Notes: generated by a model from the sequence alone, not told the origin. 64,000 nucleotides of DNA from Terrabacter sp040702505 (GCF_040702505.1 NZ_JBFBLC010000001.1:434001-498000); one strand, 5' to 3'. Positions 1 to 9,036 are shown, counted from the stretch's first letter. Numbers and translations are program-made.

Positions 1-23
1 TATGCCAGAGATCGACTCGGAGG

Positions 24-1115
24 TCAGCGCTCCTCGGTGCCGGCGATGAAGGCCTCGAGCTTGGCGCGGCCGAGGTCGTCGGGACGCTGCTCCGGCGGGG
101 ACTTCATCAGGTAGGACGAGGCGGACAGCAGGGCGCCGCCGATGCCGCGGTCCTTGGCGATCTTGGCCGCGCGGATGGCGTCGATGATGATGCCGGCCGA
201 GTTGGGGGAGTCCCAGACCTCGAGCTTGTACTCGAGGTTCAGCGGCACGTCACCGAAGGCGCGACCCTCGAGGCGCACGTAGGCCCACTTGCGGTCGTCG
301 AGCCAGGCGACGTAGTCGGACGGGCCGATGTGCACGTTCTTGCTGTCCACGAGACCGGACAGCGGGCCGGTGAGGTTGCTCGTGACGGCCTGCGTCTTGG
401 AGACCTTCTTGGACTCGAGGCGCTCGCGCTCGAGCATGTTCTTGAAGTCCATGTTGCCGCCGACGTTGAGCTGGTACGTCCGGTCGAGCACGACACCGCG
501 GTCCTCGAAGAGCTTGGCCATGACGCGGTGCGTGATCGTCGCGCCGACCTGGCTCTTGATGTCGTCACCGATGATCGGCACGCCGGCGGCCTCGAACTTC
601 GCGGCCCACTCGGGGTCGGAGGCGATGAAGACGGGCAGGGCGTTGACGAAGGCGACCTTCGCGTCGATGGCGCACTGCGCGTAGAACTTGTCGGCCTGCT
701 CGGAGCCCACCGGGAGGTAGGAGACGAGGACGTCGACCTTCTTGTCCTTGAGCACCTGCACGATGTCGACCGGCTCGGCGCCGGACTCGTCGATCGTCAG
801 CTTGTAGTACTTGCCGAGGCCGTCGAGCGTGTGGCCGCGCATGACCTCGACACCCGTGGTGGGCACGTCGGCGATCTTGATGGTGTTGTTCTCGGAGGCG
901 TTGATGGCCTCGGAGAGGTCCTTGCCGACCTTCTTGTCGTCGACGTCGAAGGCGGCGACGAACTCGACGTCACCGACGTGGTAGTCGCCGAACTTCACGT
1001 GCATGAGGCCGGGGACACCCGTGGTCGGGTCGGCGTCCTTGTAGTACTCGACACCCTGCACGAGCGAGCTCGCGCAGTTGCCGACGCCGACGATGGCGAC
1101 GCGTACGGATCCCAT
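24..1115 (-). CDS. ino1: Inositol-3-phosphate synthase
   Basis: Converts glucose 6-phosphate to 1L-myo-inositol 1-phosphate with bound NAD, the first step towards phosphatidylinositol and mycothiol in actinobacteria. The 363-residue protein is the usual length for the short bacterial form. The Rossmann motif GVGNCASS is at residues 10-17, and SYLPVGSEQ, GDDIKSQVG and NVGGNMDF match conserved blocks of the family. The ATG start is preceded by AAGGAG (1123-1128). It begins 3 nt after the stop of the PadR gene, so the two form one transcript. The gene is complete, ending 24 nt from the window edge. Confidence 0.96.
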   Translation of the reverse strand: MGSVRVAIVGVGNCASSLVQGVEYYKDADPTTGVPGLMHVKFGDYHVGDVEFVAAFDVDDKKVGKDLSEAINASENNTIKIADVPTTGVEVMRGHTLDGLGKYYKLTIDESGAEPVDIVQVLKDKKVDVLVSYLPVGSEQADKFYAQCAIDAKVAFVNALPVFIASDPEWAAKFEAAGVPIIGDDIKSQVGATITHRVMAKLFEDRGVVLDRTYQLNVGGNMDFKNMLERERLESKKVSKTQAVTSNLTGPLSGLVDSKNVHIGPSDYVAWLDDRKWAYVRLEGRAFGDVPLNLEYKLEVWDSPNSAGIIIDAIRAAKIAKDRGIGGALLSASSYLMKSPPEQRPDDLGRAKLEAFIAGTEER

Positions 1116-1118
1116 GGA

Positions 1119-1829
1119 TCACTCCTTGTTGTTGGTGGACGTGCTCTCGGTGGTCGTGCTGTTGGTCGTGCTCTGGGGGTGGTGCAGGTCGGTGGTGTCG
1201 TATGCCGCCGGGCCGGGGTCCAGGGCCGCGCGCCGTTCGGCCACGATGAGCTCCTCGAGCCAGCGGACCTCGCGCTCGGCGCGCTCCTCGCCGTGCTGCT
1301 GCAGGGCCAGCGTGTAGCTGTCGAGGCGCTCGCGGCGGGCCTGTGAGGCCTCGCGGATGTTGGCCAGGCGCTCCTCGAGGCGGGAGCGACGGCCCTCGAG
1401 GATGCGCAGCCGCACCTGCGCCTCGGTGCGCGAGAAGAAGGCGAAGCGGACGTCGAAGTCGTCGTCGTCCCAGGCGTCCGGGCCGCTCGCGGCGACGAGG
1501 TCCTGGAAGTGCTCCTTGCCCTCGGCGGTCAGCTCGTAGGTGATCCGCGGCCGCTTGCTGCCCGTGGTGCCGGCACTGGTGCGGGCGGGGCCGGCCGTCG
1601 CGCCGGGGGCGTCGGTCGTCTCGTGGATCCAGCCGGAGTCGACGAGGCTGCGCAGCGCGGGGTAGAGCGAGCCGTAGGACAGGGCCCGGAAGATGCCGAG
1701 GGCGGTGGTGAGCCGCTTGCGCAGCTCGTAGCCGTGGAGCGGACCGTCGTGGAGGAGGCCGAGGACCGCGAACTCGAGCAGCGCGGCGCGCCGGCTCTGC
1801 GGACGTTCGGACCTGGGCACGCTCGCCAC
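1119..1829 (-). CDS. PadR family transcriptional regulator
   Basis: DNA-binding repressor of 236 residues. The winged helix-turn-helix spans about residues 15-95, with the PadR hallmark LLHDGPLHGYELRKRL and wing residues around YGSLYPALRSL. A charged helical dimerisation region follows (about 115-195), then a Thr/Ser/Asn-rich tail. It is the first gene of a two-gene transcript with ino1, an arrangement also seen in mycobacteria, so it probably controls inositol synthesis and itself. The start is a GTG only 11 nt from a strong palindrome (1841-1861). The transcript may be leaderless, because no Shine-Dalgarno sequence is visible in the gap. Confidence 0.9.
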   Translation of the reverse strand: MASVPRSERPQSRRAALLEFAVLGLLHDGPLHGYELRKRLTTALGIFRALSYGSLYPALRSLVDSGWIHETTDAPGATAGPARTSAGTTGSKRPRITYELTAEGKEHFQDLVAASGPDAWDDDDFDVRFAFFSRTEAQVRLRILEGRRSRLEERLANIREASQARRERLDSYTLALQQHGEERAEREVRWLEELIVAERRAALDPGPAAYDTTDLHHPQSTTNSTTTESTSTNNKE

Positions 1830-1840
1830 TGTACACCCGG

Positions 1841-1861
1841 GATATATCGCTGCGATACATC
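1841..1861 (-). promoter_or_regulatory. Probable PadR operator overlapping the padR-ino1 promoter
   Basis: Half-sites GATATATCGC (1841-1850) and GCGATACATC (1852-1861) flank a single T. Nine of ten positions are symmetric, and the inner 13 bp TATCGC-T-GCGATA is perfectly symmetric outside its centre. It is the only AT-rich patch nearby and could overlap a -10 element on the minus strand. PadR proteins typically bind such sites at their own promoters. The assignment is inferred from position and symmetry. Confidence 0.65.
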
Positions 1862-1917
1862 AACGCGACGCATCGCCGTGATGTGGCCTCCGGCGGGCTC
1901 TTCGGACGCTGCGGGCG

Positions 1918-3012
1918 TCAGTGCTCGAGCCGATAGAGCGCCAGGAAGCCGGTGCCCTGGTCGGGCCGCTTGCCCACGGTCGTCACCGTCACGGTGTGGT
2001 CGGAGCCATCGGGGGCCGGGGCGGTGCCCCAGGAGCCGTAGGGCCTGACCTCGGCGCCGCTGGGTAGACCTGAGAGCCGGATGCCGGACTCGGCGGTCCC
2101 GGACCCGGGGAGATCGCCCCCGGCGGAGCCCCAGGTGAAGAGCGAGATGCCGGCCGGGACGCCGCTCGTGAGGTCGTGCCACGACGCGAGCGGCTCGGCC
2201 TGCAGGCCGATCAGCTCGTAGCGGTAGCCCTGGTGCTCGACCACGTCAGGCAGGGAGGCGACCGTCTTGCCGGATGGGTCCCGGACCGGCTGCTCACTGC
2301 CCAGCTCGTAGACCGCGCCCGACAGCTGGACGCCTTCCACGGTCGCCGGGCGCATGGTCTTCGCGTCGACGAGCCGCACTCGCAGGCGCGCTGCCTTGCC
2401 CACCGTCAGCGCATCCCAGCCCTGACCCGGCTCTCCGGGGATGCCGCCGCTCGGCAGGTCCCGTTCGCTCGGCCGCTCGCCGGAGCACTGCCTGCCGAAC
2501 ACCCCGTCCTTGCCGCCCTCGAGGCCGACGCTGACCATGTACTTGCTCGCCTCGTCCGGCGAGAGGCCCGGTAGGTAGCACGAAGCACCGAAGGAGACGT
2601 GCGTCGTCGTCGGCTCCCAGATGAGGGAGGCCTGCGCCTGTCCAGGATCGCCGATGAAGCCGACGGCGAGGGTGTCGTCGGCCACCTTGGCGCGGTAGCG
2701 GAGCCCGTCCTTGACGACATCGCCGGGTGCGTCGGGGACGGCGCGGTACGGCATGCCGTCGGCCCCGATCATCGGTGCGGCGCTCGCGGACGAGGTGGGC
2801 GGCCCGGCGGGCACCGCCGGCGCCGGACGGCCGGTCCCGGTGACCACCCCGGCAGCGACGGCTGCGACTGCCAAGGTCGCGGCGCACGCCGCAGCGGCAC
2901 GTCGGCGCCTGGTCCGTCGCACCCGCCCGGCGACGCCGGCGCGGAAGTCGGGGGCGGCGCCGAGGTCGTCGGCGTGGCTGGTCAGCTCGTCGCGCAGGTC
3001 GGTGACGTTCAT
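1918..3012 (-). CDS. Membrane-anchored partner of the upstream ECF sigma factor (anti-sigma-like)
   Basis: A 364-residue protein with an N-terminal cytoplasmic stretch (1-38, ending in an Arg-rich run), one membrane helix (about 39-58) and a large extracytoplasmic part that starts Pro/Ala/Ser-rich. No catalytic motif is recognisable. Its ATG overlaps the sigma gene stop (ATGA), indicating translational coupling. Genes in this position after SigE-family sigma factors often encode membrane proteins thought to hold the sigma factor, but no zinc-binding anti-sigma motif (HxxxCxxC) is present. The anti-sigma role is therefore inference from context and topology. Confidence 0.7.
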   Translation of the reverse strand: MNVTDLRDELTSHADDLGAAPDFRAGVAGRVRRTRRRRAAAACAATLAVAAVAAGVVTGTGRPAPAVPAGPPTSSASAAPMIGADGMPYRAVPDAPGDVVKDGLRYRAKVADDTLAVGFIGDPGQAQASLIWEPTTTHVSFGASCYLPGLSPDEASKYMVSVGLEGGKDGVFGRQCSGERPSERDLPSGGIPGEPGQGWDALTVGKAARLRVRLVDAKTMRPATVEGVQLSGAVYELGSEQPVRDPSGKTVASLPDVVEHQGYRYELIGLQAEPLASWHDLTSGVPAGISLFTWGSAGGDLPGSGTAESGIRLSGLPSGAEVRPYGSWGTAPAPDGSDHTVTVTTVGKRPDQGTGFLALYRLEH

Positions 3013-3551
3013 CGGGCACGCTCCTCGTCGCGTACGTCGTCTCGATCGCCGCGGTCGTCGGTCGGTCGCAGGGTGGGGTCGATGCGGAGCTTCGCGAGCG
3101 CCCGGCTCGCCTGGCTCTTCACGGTGCCGACCGAGCACTGCATGATCTCCGCGGTCTCGGCCTCGGAGAGGTCCTCGTAGAAGCGCAGCACGACGACGGC
3201 GCGTTGCCGCTTGGGCAGGCGCTCGAGCGCGCGCCACAGGTCGGTGCGCTCGTCCACGCGGGCGTTCTCGGCGCCGTGCAGGCGGTGGGCGTCGTGCCGT
3301 TCGGGAAGCTCGCCCGTCGGCTGCTCGCCGTTCCAGCGGCGCCGCCACCAGCTCGCATACGTGTTCACCATGATCCGGCGGACGTACGCCTCGGGCCGGC
3401 TCTCGATGCGTCCCCACGCGAACCACGCCTTGGTCAGCGAGGCCTGCACGAGGTCCTCGGCGAGGGCGCGGTCGTGCGTGAGCAGGTATGCCGTCCGCAG
3501 CAGTCGCGTGGACCCCGTCGTCACGAAGTCGTCGAAGGACTCCCGATCCAC
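3009..3551 (-). CDS. SigE-family ECF RNA polymerase sigma factor
   Basis: Small alternative sigma factor with region 2 (FVTTGSTRLLRTAYLLT then AEDLVQASLTKAWFAW) and region 4 (LPKRQRAVVVLRFYEDLS then GTVKSQASRALAKLR), the normal ECF architecture. The start chosen is a GTG at 3551, giving 180 residues. It is preceded by a GGGGGAC ribosome site and gives the N-terminus typical of the family. A GTG at 3635 would add a low-complexity 28-residue leader and cannot be excluded. The gene is translationally coupled to the membrane protein downstream. A second sigma/membrane-protein pair lies at 22.4-23.8 kb. Confidence 0.9.
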   Translation of the reverse strand: MDRESFDDFVTTGSTRLLRTAYLLTHDRALAEDLVQASLTKAWFAWGRIESRPEAYVRRIMVNTYASWWRRRWNGEQPTGELPERHDAHRLHGAENARVDERTDLWRALERLPKRQRAVVVLRFYEDLSEAETAEIMQCSVGTVKSQASRALAKLRIDPTLRPTDDRGDRDDVRDEERAR

Positions 3552-3822
3552 TGCCCGTCCCCCTGTCCGTTCCCCTGTGCGCGGCGCGGGCGAGGTGCTG
3601 CTCGCCCCGGGGCCGGTTCCCGTCACTGTGGTCACACCCTGCCTGACCGGCTGGCCCCGCGGAAAGGTTGCACGCCGGTCGAGGCGGTGTCCGCGAGCCT
3701 GTGGAGCCGTTGTGCCGGGTTTGTGAGGCTCGTTGCGGATTTCGGCACCGGGGCACGGGTCGCGTCATACTGAGGGGCGGCTCGGGACGGTTCCCGGGCC
3801 TCATCACCGAATGGAGCAGGTT

Positions 3823-6039
3823 GTGACGCAGAGCAGGCGCGACGTCCGCGCGGCCCAGCGGTCGGGCACCCGAAACGGGTCCCGCGGCGGCAAGGGCGGC
3901 GGCGGCCGAGGACGCACCGGCTGGAGGAAGTGGCTCGTCGGCACCCTCAAGTGGGGGTCGCTGGCGGCAGCCGTCCTCTTCGTGCTCGGCGTCGTCGGTG
4001 TCTTCATCGCCTACCAGCAGACGTCCATCCCGCAGCCGAACCAGCTGGCCAACAAGCAGGTCTCGATCGTCTACTACAGCGACGGCAAGACCGAGCTCGA
4101 CCGCATCGCCGTGCAGGACGGCAACCGCGAGTCGGTGCCGCTGTCGAAGGTGCCGAAGTTCGTCCAGGACGCGCACATCGCGGCCGAGGACCGCACGTTC
4201 TACCAGAACAACGGCATCTCGATCGGCGGCATCCTGCGCGCCATCAAGACCAGCGTCACCGGTGAGGCGCAGGTCGGTGGCTCGACCATCACCCAGCAGT
4301 ACGTCAAGAACTACTTCCTGAGCCAGGACCGCACCATCTCGCGCAAGGCACGCGAGATCCTCATCTCCGTCAAGATCGACGGACAGCTGCCCAAGAGCGA
4401 GATCCTCGAGAAGTACCTCAACACCATCTACTACGGCCGCGGCGCCTACGGCATCCAGAGCGCCGCCAAGGCCTACTTCGGCAAGGACGTCTCCAAGCTC
4501 ACCCCCGGTGAGGGCGCGGTGCTCGCCGCCGTCATCAACGCGCCGTCGATGTACGACCCCGCCAACGGCGCGGCGGCCAAGGAGAACCTGACCCGGCGCT
4601 ACGCATACGTCCTCGACGGCATGGTGCAGGAGGGCTGGCTGAGCTCCGCGGACCGCGCCAAGTACGACAAGCTGCCGAAGATCCTTCCCTACAAGGGCCC
4701 CAAGGTCTCGTCGGGACCGAACGGCTACATCACGGCCCAGGTCAAGCGTGAGCTGTTGACGACCGGCCTCTCGGACCGGGACATCGACAACGGCGGGCTG
4801 CGCATCGTCACGACCATCGACAAGAGGGCCCAGGACGCGGCGATCGCGGCCATGCAGGGCAACCTGCCGAAGAAGGTCACCGGCGGGCTGGTCGCCATCA
4901 AGCCCGGCGACGGGGCCGTCGTCGCGATGTACGGCGGCGCCGACTACTCCAAGGACCAGTACAACACCGCGACCCAGGCGATCATGCAGGGCGGCTCCAA
5001 CTTCAAGCCCTTCGGCGTGCTCGCCGCCGTGCGCGACGGCATCTCCACGAAGACGAAGTTCGACGGCGACACGCCCCAGACCATCGCCGGTACGAAGATC
5101 AACAACTTCAACGACATCTCCTACGGCAAGGTCGACATGCGCCGGATGATCGGCCGGTCGATCAACACCGCCTTCGTCAACCTCAACAACACGATCACGC
5201 CGGCGCTGACCAAGCAGGCGGCCATCGACGCCGGCATCCCGGCCAACACCGCGGGCCTCGGGACCGACCTGACGAACATCCTCGGCACGGCCTCCCCCCA
5301 CGTCATCGACATGGCCTCGGCCTACTCGACGATCGCCTCCCAGGGCGTCCGGTCCACCCCGTACCTCGTCAAGAAGATCACCTCGACCACGGGTGACTTC
5401 ACCTACGAGGCCAAGCCGCAGACCAAGCGAGCCTTCGACAAGGACGTCACCGCGGACACCACCGACGCGATGACCTACACCGTCAAACCCGGCGGCACGG
5501 CGACCAAGATCGGCCGTGAGCTCGGGCGCCCCGCGGCCGGCAAGACCGGAACCTCCGAGGAGAACCGGTCCAAGTGGTTCTCCGGGTTCATCCCGCAGCT
5601 GGCCGTCTCAATCGGCACGTACAAGCCGTCGCCGGACGGCAAGACCAACCTGCAGCTGACCCCGGCCGAGTCCGAGCTCTACGACGGGTCGACCATCCCC
5701 GCGAACATCTGGCTCGACTTCATGAAGGTCGCCACGCAGGGCATGCAGGTGGAGAGCTTCCCGCCGCGGGCCGGCGTCGGCGACGACAAGATCCCCACGC
5801 CGACCCCGACGTTCACGCCCACGCCGACGCAGACGACCACGACGCAGGCGCCGACCACGACGACGACCACGACGCAGCCGCCGACGACCACGACGACCTC
5901 GACGCAGGCGCCCACGACGACGACGCAGCAGCCGACGAAGACACGCGGCACCGGCAAGCCGACTCCGTCGACCACGAGCCAGCAGCCGACCATCACCGTG
6001 CCGCTCCCGGGACGCAGCACGACCCAACCCGGCGGGTGA
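3823..6039 (+). CDS. Bifunctional penicillin-binding protein (class A, PonA-like)
   Basis: Builds peptidoglycan at the outer face of the membrane by glycan polymerisation and peptide cross-linking. Of 738 residues, about 1-43 are cytoplasmic and basic, 44-64 are a membrane helix, and the GT51 domain follows with catalytic Glu122 in AEDRTF and the block GGSTITQQYVKNY. The transpeptidase has S392-x-x-K395 (GGSNFKPF), S446-I-N448 and K574-T-G. The C-terminal ~110 residues are a Thr/Pro/Gln-rich tail likely to thread through the wall. The GTG at 3823 is preferred because GGAG lies just upstream; the ATG at 3811 has no ribosome site. The gene precedes the rpsF region as ponA1 does in mycobacteria. 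Confidence 0.93.
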   Translation: MTQSRRDVRAAQRSGTRNGSRGGKGGGGRGRTGWRKWLVGTLKWGSLAAAVLFVLGVVGVFIAYQQTSIPQPNQLANKQVSIVYYSDGKTELDRIAVQDGNRESVPLSKVPKFVQDAHIAAEDRTFYQNNGISIGGILRAIKTSVTGEAQVGGSTITQQYVKNYFLSQDRTISRKAREILISVKIDGQLPKSEILEKYLNTIYYGRGAYGIQSAAKAYFGKDVSKLTPGEGAVLAAVINAPSMYDPANGAAAKENLTRRYAYVLDGMVQEGWLSSADRAKYDKLPKILPYKGPKVSSGPNGYITAQVKRELLTTGLSDRDIDNGGLRIVTTIDKRAQDAAIAAMQGNLPKKVTGGLVAIKPGDGAVVAMYGGADYSKDQYNTATQAIMQGGSNFKPFGVLAAVRDGISTKTKFDGDTPQTIAGTKINNFNDISYGKVDMRRMIGRSINTAFVNLNNTITPALTKQAAIDAGIPANTAGLGTDLTNILGTASPHVIDMASAYSTIASQGVRSTPYLVKKITSTTGDFTYEAKPQTKRAFDKDVTADTTDAMTYTVKPGGTATKIGRELGRPAAGKTGTSEENRSKWFSGFIPQLAVSIGTYKPSPDGKTNLQLTPAESELYDGSTIPANIWLDFMKVATQGMQVESFPPRAGVGDDKIPTPTPTFTPTPTQTTTTQAPTTTTTTTQPPTTTTTSTQAPTTTTQQPTKTRGTGKPTPSTTSQQPTITVPLPGRSTTQPGG

Positions 6040-6083
6040 CGGGATGACCGTGCGCGCGGGCGAGAGGGTGCGGTGACCCGGCG

Positions 6084-7430
6084 ATGACCGGGAGGGTCGA
6101 CGACCCGGTCGTGCGGGCGGCCTCCGAGGTGATCGGAGGCCCCCGGGGGCGGTATGTCGTCAGCCGTGAGCTCCCCTGGGTGCTCACCGCCGCCGTGCTC
6201 TCGGCCCTCACCGCCGTGACGGCCGGCCTGGCCGTGCTGCTGCGCGCCCCCTGCCTGCGCACCGGGTTCACCGGCGACACGCAGTTCTGGAGCGCGTGCT
6301 ACGCCGACCTGCCCACCGCCTACCGCGACGCCAACCTCAAGGCCGGCGTGGCGGCATACCTCCAGGGCGGCGACGGCGCCCCCGTCACCGGCCAGCCGCC
6401 CCTGACCGGGCTGGTGCTGACCGCGGTCGCGAGCCTCACCCCGGATGGTGGCGACCTCAAGACCCGGGCAGCGTGGTACTTCGCGCTGTGGTCGGTGCTA
6501 CTGACGCTGCTGCTCCTCGTGATCGTCTGGCTCGTCGCGTCGTCGGCCGCACGGCCCTTCTCCGCCGCTCACGTCGCCCTCTCCCCGGTGGTGGTGCTGG
6601 CCGGGTTCATCTCCGCCGACCTGCTCGGCGTGGCTCTGGCCAGTGCCGGCATGTGGGCGTGGTCGCGGCGGCACCGCACCCTCGCCGGTGTGCTGCTGGG
6701 ACTGGCCATGGGAGCGCGGTCCTACCCGGTGCTCATCCTCCTGGCGATCGTGCTGCTCGCGCTGCGGGCCGGCCGGCTGCGCGAGACGGGTCGCACCGTC
6801 GGCTACGCGCTGCTGACGTTCGGCGCCCTGCTGTCGGCCCTGTGGCTGCTCAACCACGGCGCGGCGGTCTCGCCCTACACCGACTGGGCCTCGGCGTCCG
6901 CCGGCTACGGCTCGCCGTGGCTGCTCCCTCAGCTCGCCGGGCACCCGCTGCCTTCGGGCGCCGTGACGGCGCTCGCGGTCGTGGGCTGGCTGGTGGCCCT
7001 GCTCGTCGGGGCCGTCCTCGCCCTCGCGTCGGCGCGGCGTCCCACGCTGGCCGAGGTCTCGCTCGTCATGGTCGGACTCGTGCTCGTCACCGGCAAGTCG
7101 TTCACGGTGCAGAGCTCGGTGTGGCTGCTGCCGCTCATCGCCTGGTGCGCGATCCAGTGGCGCGACCACCTGATCTGGGCCGGAGCCGAGGCGCTCAACT
7201 TCGTCGCGGTGTGGCTGACGATCGCCGCCACGACCGTGCCCGACCGCGGGATGCCGGCGCCCTGGTACGCGTTCTTCTCGATGCTGCGCGTCGTCGCGGT
7301 GCTGTGGCTCGTGGCGGTCGTGTGGCTCCGGGCCCGCGAGCGGCGCGGTGCTGCTGACGGGCCCGAGATGGACGACCTCGCCGGTCCGCTCGCGGGTGCC
7401 GAGGACGCGCTTCTCGTCCGGTTCTCGTGA
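6084..7430 (+). CDS. Polytopic membrane protein, GT87-like (Rv0051-type) glycosyltransferase candidate
   Basis: A 448-residue integral membrane protein with roughly ten to twelve hydrophobic helices, the first at about residues 31-53. A loop after helix 1 contains FTGDTQFWSACYADLP, and an Asp-containing first loop is typical of GT-C glycosyltransferases that use polyprenyl-phosphate sugars. The short acidic C-terminus is cytoplasmic. It lies between the PBP and the rpsF operon, the place occupied in mycobacteria by a conserved multi-pass protein. GT87-like function is inferred from topology and position; no catalytic residue is proven. Confidence 0.7.
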   Translation: MTGRVDDPVVRAASEVIGGPRGRYVVSRELPWVLTAAVLSALTAVTAGLAVLLRAPCLRTGFTGDTQFWSACYADLPTAYRDANLKAGVAAYLQGGDGAPVTGQPPLTGLVLTAVASLTPDGGDLKTRAAWYFALWSVLLTLLLLVIVWLVASSAARPFSAAHVALSPVVVLAGFISADLLGVALASAGMWAWSRRHRTLAGVLLGLAMGARSYPVLILLAIVLLALRAGRLRETGRTVGYALLTFGALLSALWLLNHGAAVSPYTDWASASAGYGSPWLLPQLAGHPLPSGAVTALAVVGWLVALLVGAVLALASARRPTLAEVSLVMVGLVLVTGKSFTVQSSVWLLPLIAWCAIQWRDHLIWAGAEALNFVAVWLTIAATTVPDRGMPAPWYAFFSMLRVVAVLWLVAVVWLRARERRGAADGPEMDDLAGPLAGAEDALLVRFS

Positions 7431-7616
7431 GCCGCGCGCCCGCAGGCGCCCCGATTTCTGCGTATGCCGTCCGTACGGATAGTCTTGCCCGGTTCACCGT
7501 GTGCCCGGTGGCCTGTGGATCTTCCCGACCGATGTCGGTGAGGTCTGCGAGGCTGGACCCGGCTGGAGAGAAGGCCGGGCCCCAAAGGCTCGCGGTGGGA
7601 CGAATGCAACCCTCCT

Positions 7617-7637
7617 GTCACGAGAGAGACTCGTGAC
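7617..7637 (+). promoter_or_regulatory. Stem-loop in the rpsF leader
   Basis: GTCACGAG (7617-7624) and CTCGTGAC (7630-7637) form a perfect 8-bp stem with an AGAGA loop, followed at once by CGCCGAGACC and then the GGAGG of rpsF (7651-7655). The spacing from GGAGG to the rpsF ATG is unusually long, about 12 nt. Leaders of rpsF operons in many bacteria carry an RNA bound by the S6:S18 pair as autogenous control. The position fits, but I have not shown that the conserved bulge is present. Confidence 0.5.
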
Positions 7638-7667
7638 CGCCGAGACCAGAGGAGGTGGGTTAGAAGC

Positions 7668-7955
7668 ATGCGTCAGTACGAACTCATGGTCATCCTCGAC
7701 CCGGAGACCGAAGAGCGCACCGTCGGCACGACGATGGACAAGTTCCTCACCGTCGTGAAGAACGACGGCGGCAGCGTCGACAACGTCGACATCTGGGGCC
7801 GTCGCCGTCTCGCCTACGACATCAAGAAGAAGTCCGAGGGCATCTACGTCGTCGTCACGATGACGGCTGAGCCGGCCACGGCCCAGGAGCTCGACCGACA
7901 GCTGAACCTCAGCGAGTCGATCATGCGCACCAAGCTGCTGCGCCCCGGCGCCTGA
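7668..7955 (+). CDS. rpsF: 30S ribosomal protein S6
   Basis: Small-subunit protein that pairs with S18 on the platform of the 30S subunit. At 95 residues it is full length. It starts MRQYELMVILDP and contains the family signature around WGRRRLAYDIKKKSEGIYVVV. It is the first gene of rpsF-ssb-rpsR-rplI, an order conserved across bacteria. The 237-nt gap upstream holds the likely operon promoter and a leader stem-loop. Confidence 0.98.
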   Translation: MRQYELMVILDPETEERTVGTTMDKFLTVVKNDGGSVDNVDIWGRRRLAYDIKKKSEGIYVVVTMTAEPATAQELDRQLNLSESIMRTKLLRPGA

Positions 7956-8011
7956 TCTCACCAGCCACCCGAACCGCTCGATCACCGGACAAGGACTGAA
8001 CGGAGCCACGA

Positions 8012-8623
8012 ATGGCAGGCGACACCGTCATCACGATCATCGGCAACCTGACCGCCGACCCCGAGCTGCGTTTCACGCCGTCCGGTGCCGCGGTCGCGAA
8101 CTTCACCGTGGCCTCGACGCCGCGGCAGTTCGACCGCCAGAGCAATGAGTGGAAGGACGGCGAGACGCTGTTCATGCGCTGTTCCGTGTGGCGCGACGCG
8201 GCGGAGAACGTCGCCGAGTCCTGCCAGCGGGGCATGCGGGTGATCGTGTCCGGCCGCCTGAAGTCTCGGTCCTACGAGACGAAGGAAGGCGAGAAGCGCA
8301 CCGTCGTGGAGATGGACGTCGACGAGATCGGCCCGTCCCTGCGCAGTGCCACCGCGAAGGTCAACAAGACCCAGCGCGGTGGTGGCGGTGGCGGCTTCGG
8401 CGGCGGCCAGGGTGGCCAGGGCGGCGGCTGGAGCGGTGGCTCCGGTGGCGGTCAGGCCGAGGACCCCTGGGCGACCGGTGGTTCCGCCGGCGGCGGCAAC
8501 CAGGGTGGCCAGGGCGGCGGCAACCAGGGCGGCTGGGGACAGCCCTCGGGTGGCCAGCCGGCCGGCGGCCAGCAGGGTGGTGGCTGGGGCTCTGCTCCCA
8601 GCTACGACGAGCCGCCGTTCTGA
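8012..8623 (+). CDS. ssb: Single-stranded DNA-binding protein
   Basis: Coats single-stranded DNA during replication, recombination and repair. The OB fold covers about residues 1-115 (begins MAGDTVITIIGNLTADPELRF; FMRCSVWRDAAENV; GRLKSRSYETKEGEKR). A Gly/Gln/Trp-rich flexible linker follows (about 125-192), built of GGxGG-like repeats. The acidic tip ends DEPPF, which recruits partner proteins. The 203 residues include a longer linker than in many actinobacteria. The gene is within the ribosomal protein operon and close to dnaB. Confidence 0.98.
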   Translation: MAGDTVITIIGNLTADPELRFTPSGAAVANFTVASTPRQFDRQSNEWKDGETLFMRCSVWRDAAENVAESCQRGMRVIVSGRLKSRSYETKEGEKRTVVEMDVDEIGPSLRSATAKVNKTQRGGGGGGFGGGQGGQGGGWSGGSGGGQAEDPWATGGSAGGGNQGGQGGGNQGGWGQPSGGQPAGGQQGGGWGSAPSYDEPPF

Positions 8624-8726
8624 TCGTCTCCTGACCCGGCGGGCCCTCTGGTGGGCTCACCCGAGCAGGTCAGCACCTCGTCCGGTGACGCAACCGGACG
8701 GCATACCCAAGAAGTTCGTTTCCATC

Positions 8727-8747
8727 CCGGGGCGCGAAACCCCGGGC
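8727..8747 (+). promoter_or_regulatory. Intercistronic hairpin between ssb and rpsR
   Basis: CCCGGGG (8727-8733) and CCCCGGG (8741-8747) pair around a 7-nt CGCGAAA loop, 25 nt before the rpsR start and just upstream of its AAGGAG. No T-run follows, so it is more likely an mRNA stability or partial-attenuation element than a full terminator. The 149-nt spacer also carries one GTATGCCG-class motif (8699-8706). Confidence 0.45.
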
Positions 8748-8772
8748 TCTCATCAAGAAGGAGAGCACCACG

Positions 8773-9009
8773 ATGGCAAAGCCCGTTGTGCGCAAGCCCA
8801 AGAAGAAGGCCAACCCGCTGAAGGCGGCGAAGGTCGAGAACATCGACTACAAGGACACTGCGCTGCTGCGCAAGTTCATCTCCGACCGCGGCAAGATCCG
8901 CGCGCGTCGGGTGACCGGTGTGTCCGTCCAGGAGCAGCGTCTCATCGCCACGGCCGTCAAGAACGCCCGTGAGATGGCCCTGCTGCCCTACTCGAGCTCG
9001 GCTCGCTGA
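8773..9009 (+). CDS. rpsR: 30S ribosomal protein S18
   Basis: Partner of S6 on the 30S platform. At 78 residues it is full length, with the core block YKDTALLRKFISDRGKIRAR. It contains no cysteine, so it is the zinc-independent form; many actinobacteria carry a second, zinc-binding paralogue elsewhere. AAGGAG lies just before the ATG. It is followed closely by rplI in the same operon. Confidence 0.98.
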   Translation: MAKPVVRKPKKKANPLKAAKVENIDYKDTALLRKFISDRGKIRARRVTGVSVQEQRLIATAVKNAREMALLPYSSSAR

Positions 9010-9036
9010 GCCCGGTTCGGGAACGAGGAGAACACC

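Noticed and set aside
1918..5301. Very long open frames on the opposite strand of real genes (over 1000 codons at 1918-5301, also 56381-59368 and 13147-15462)
   Set aside because: They are mirror frames of GC-rich genes. Only the 3' or partial stretches corresponding to recognisable proteins are coding; the rest runs antisense to the PBP, VWA and transporter genes and has repetitive Arg/Gly/Ala composition.
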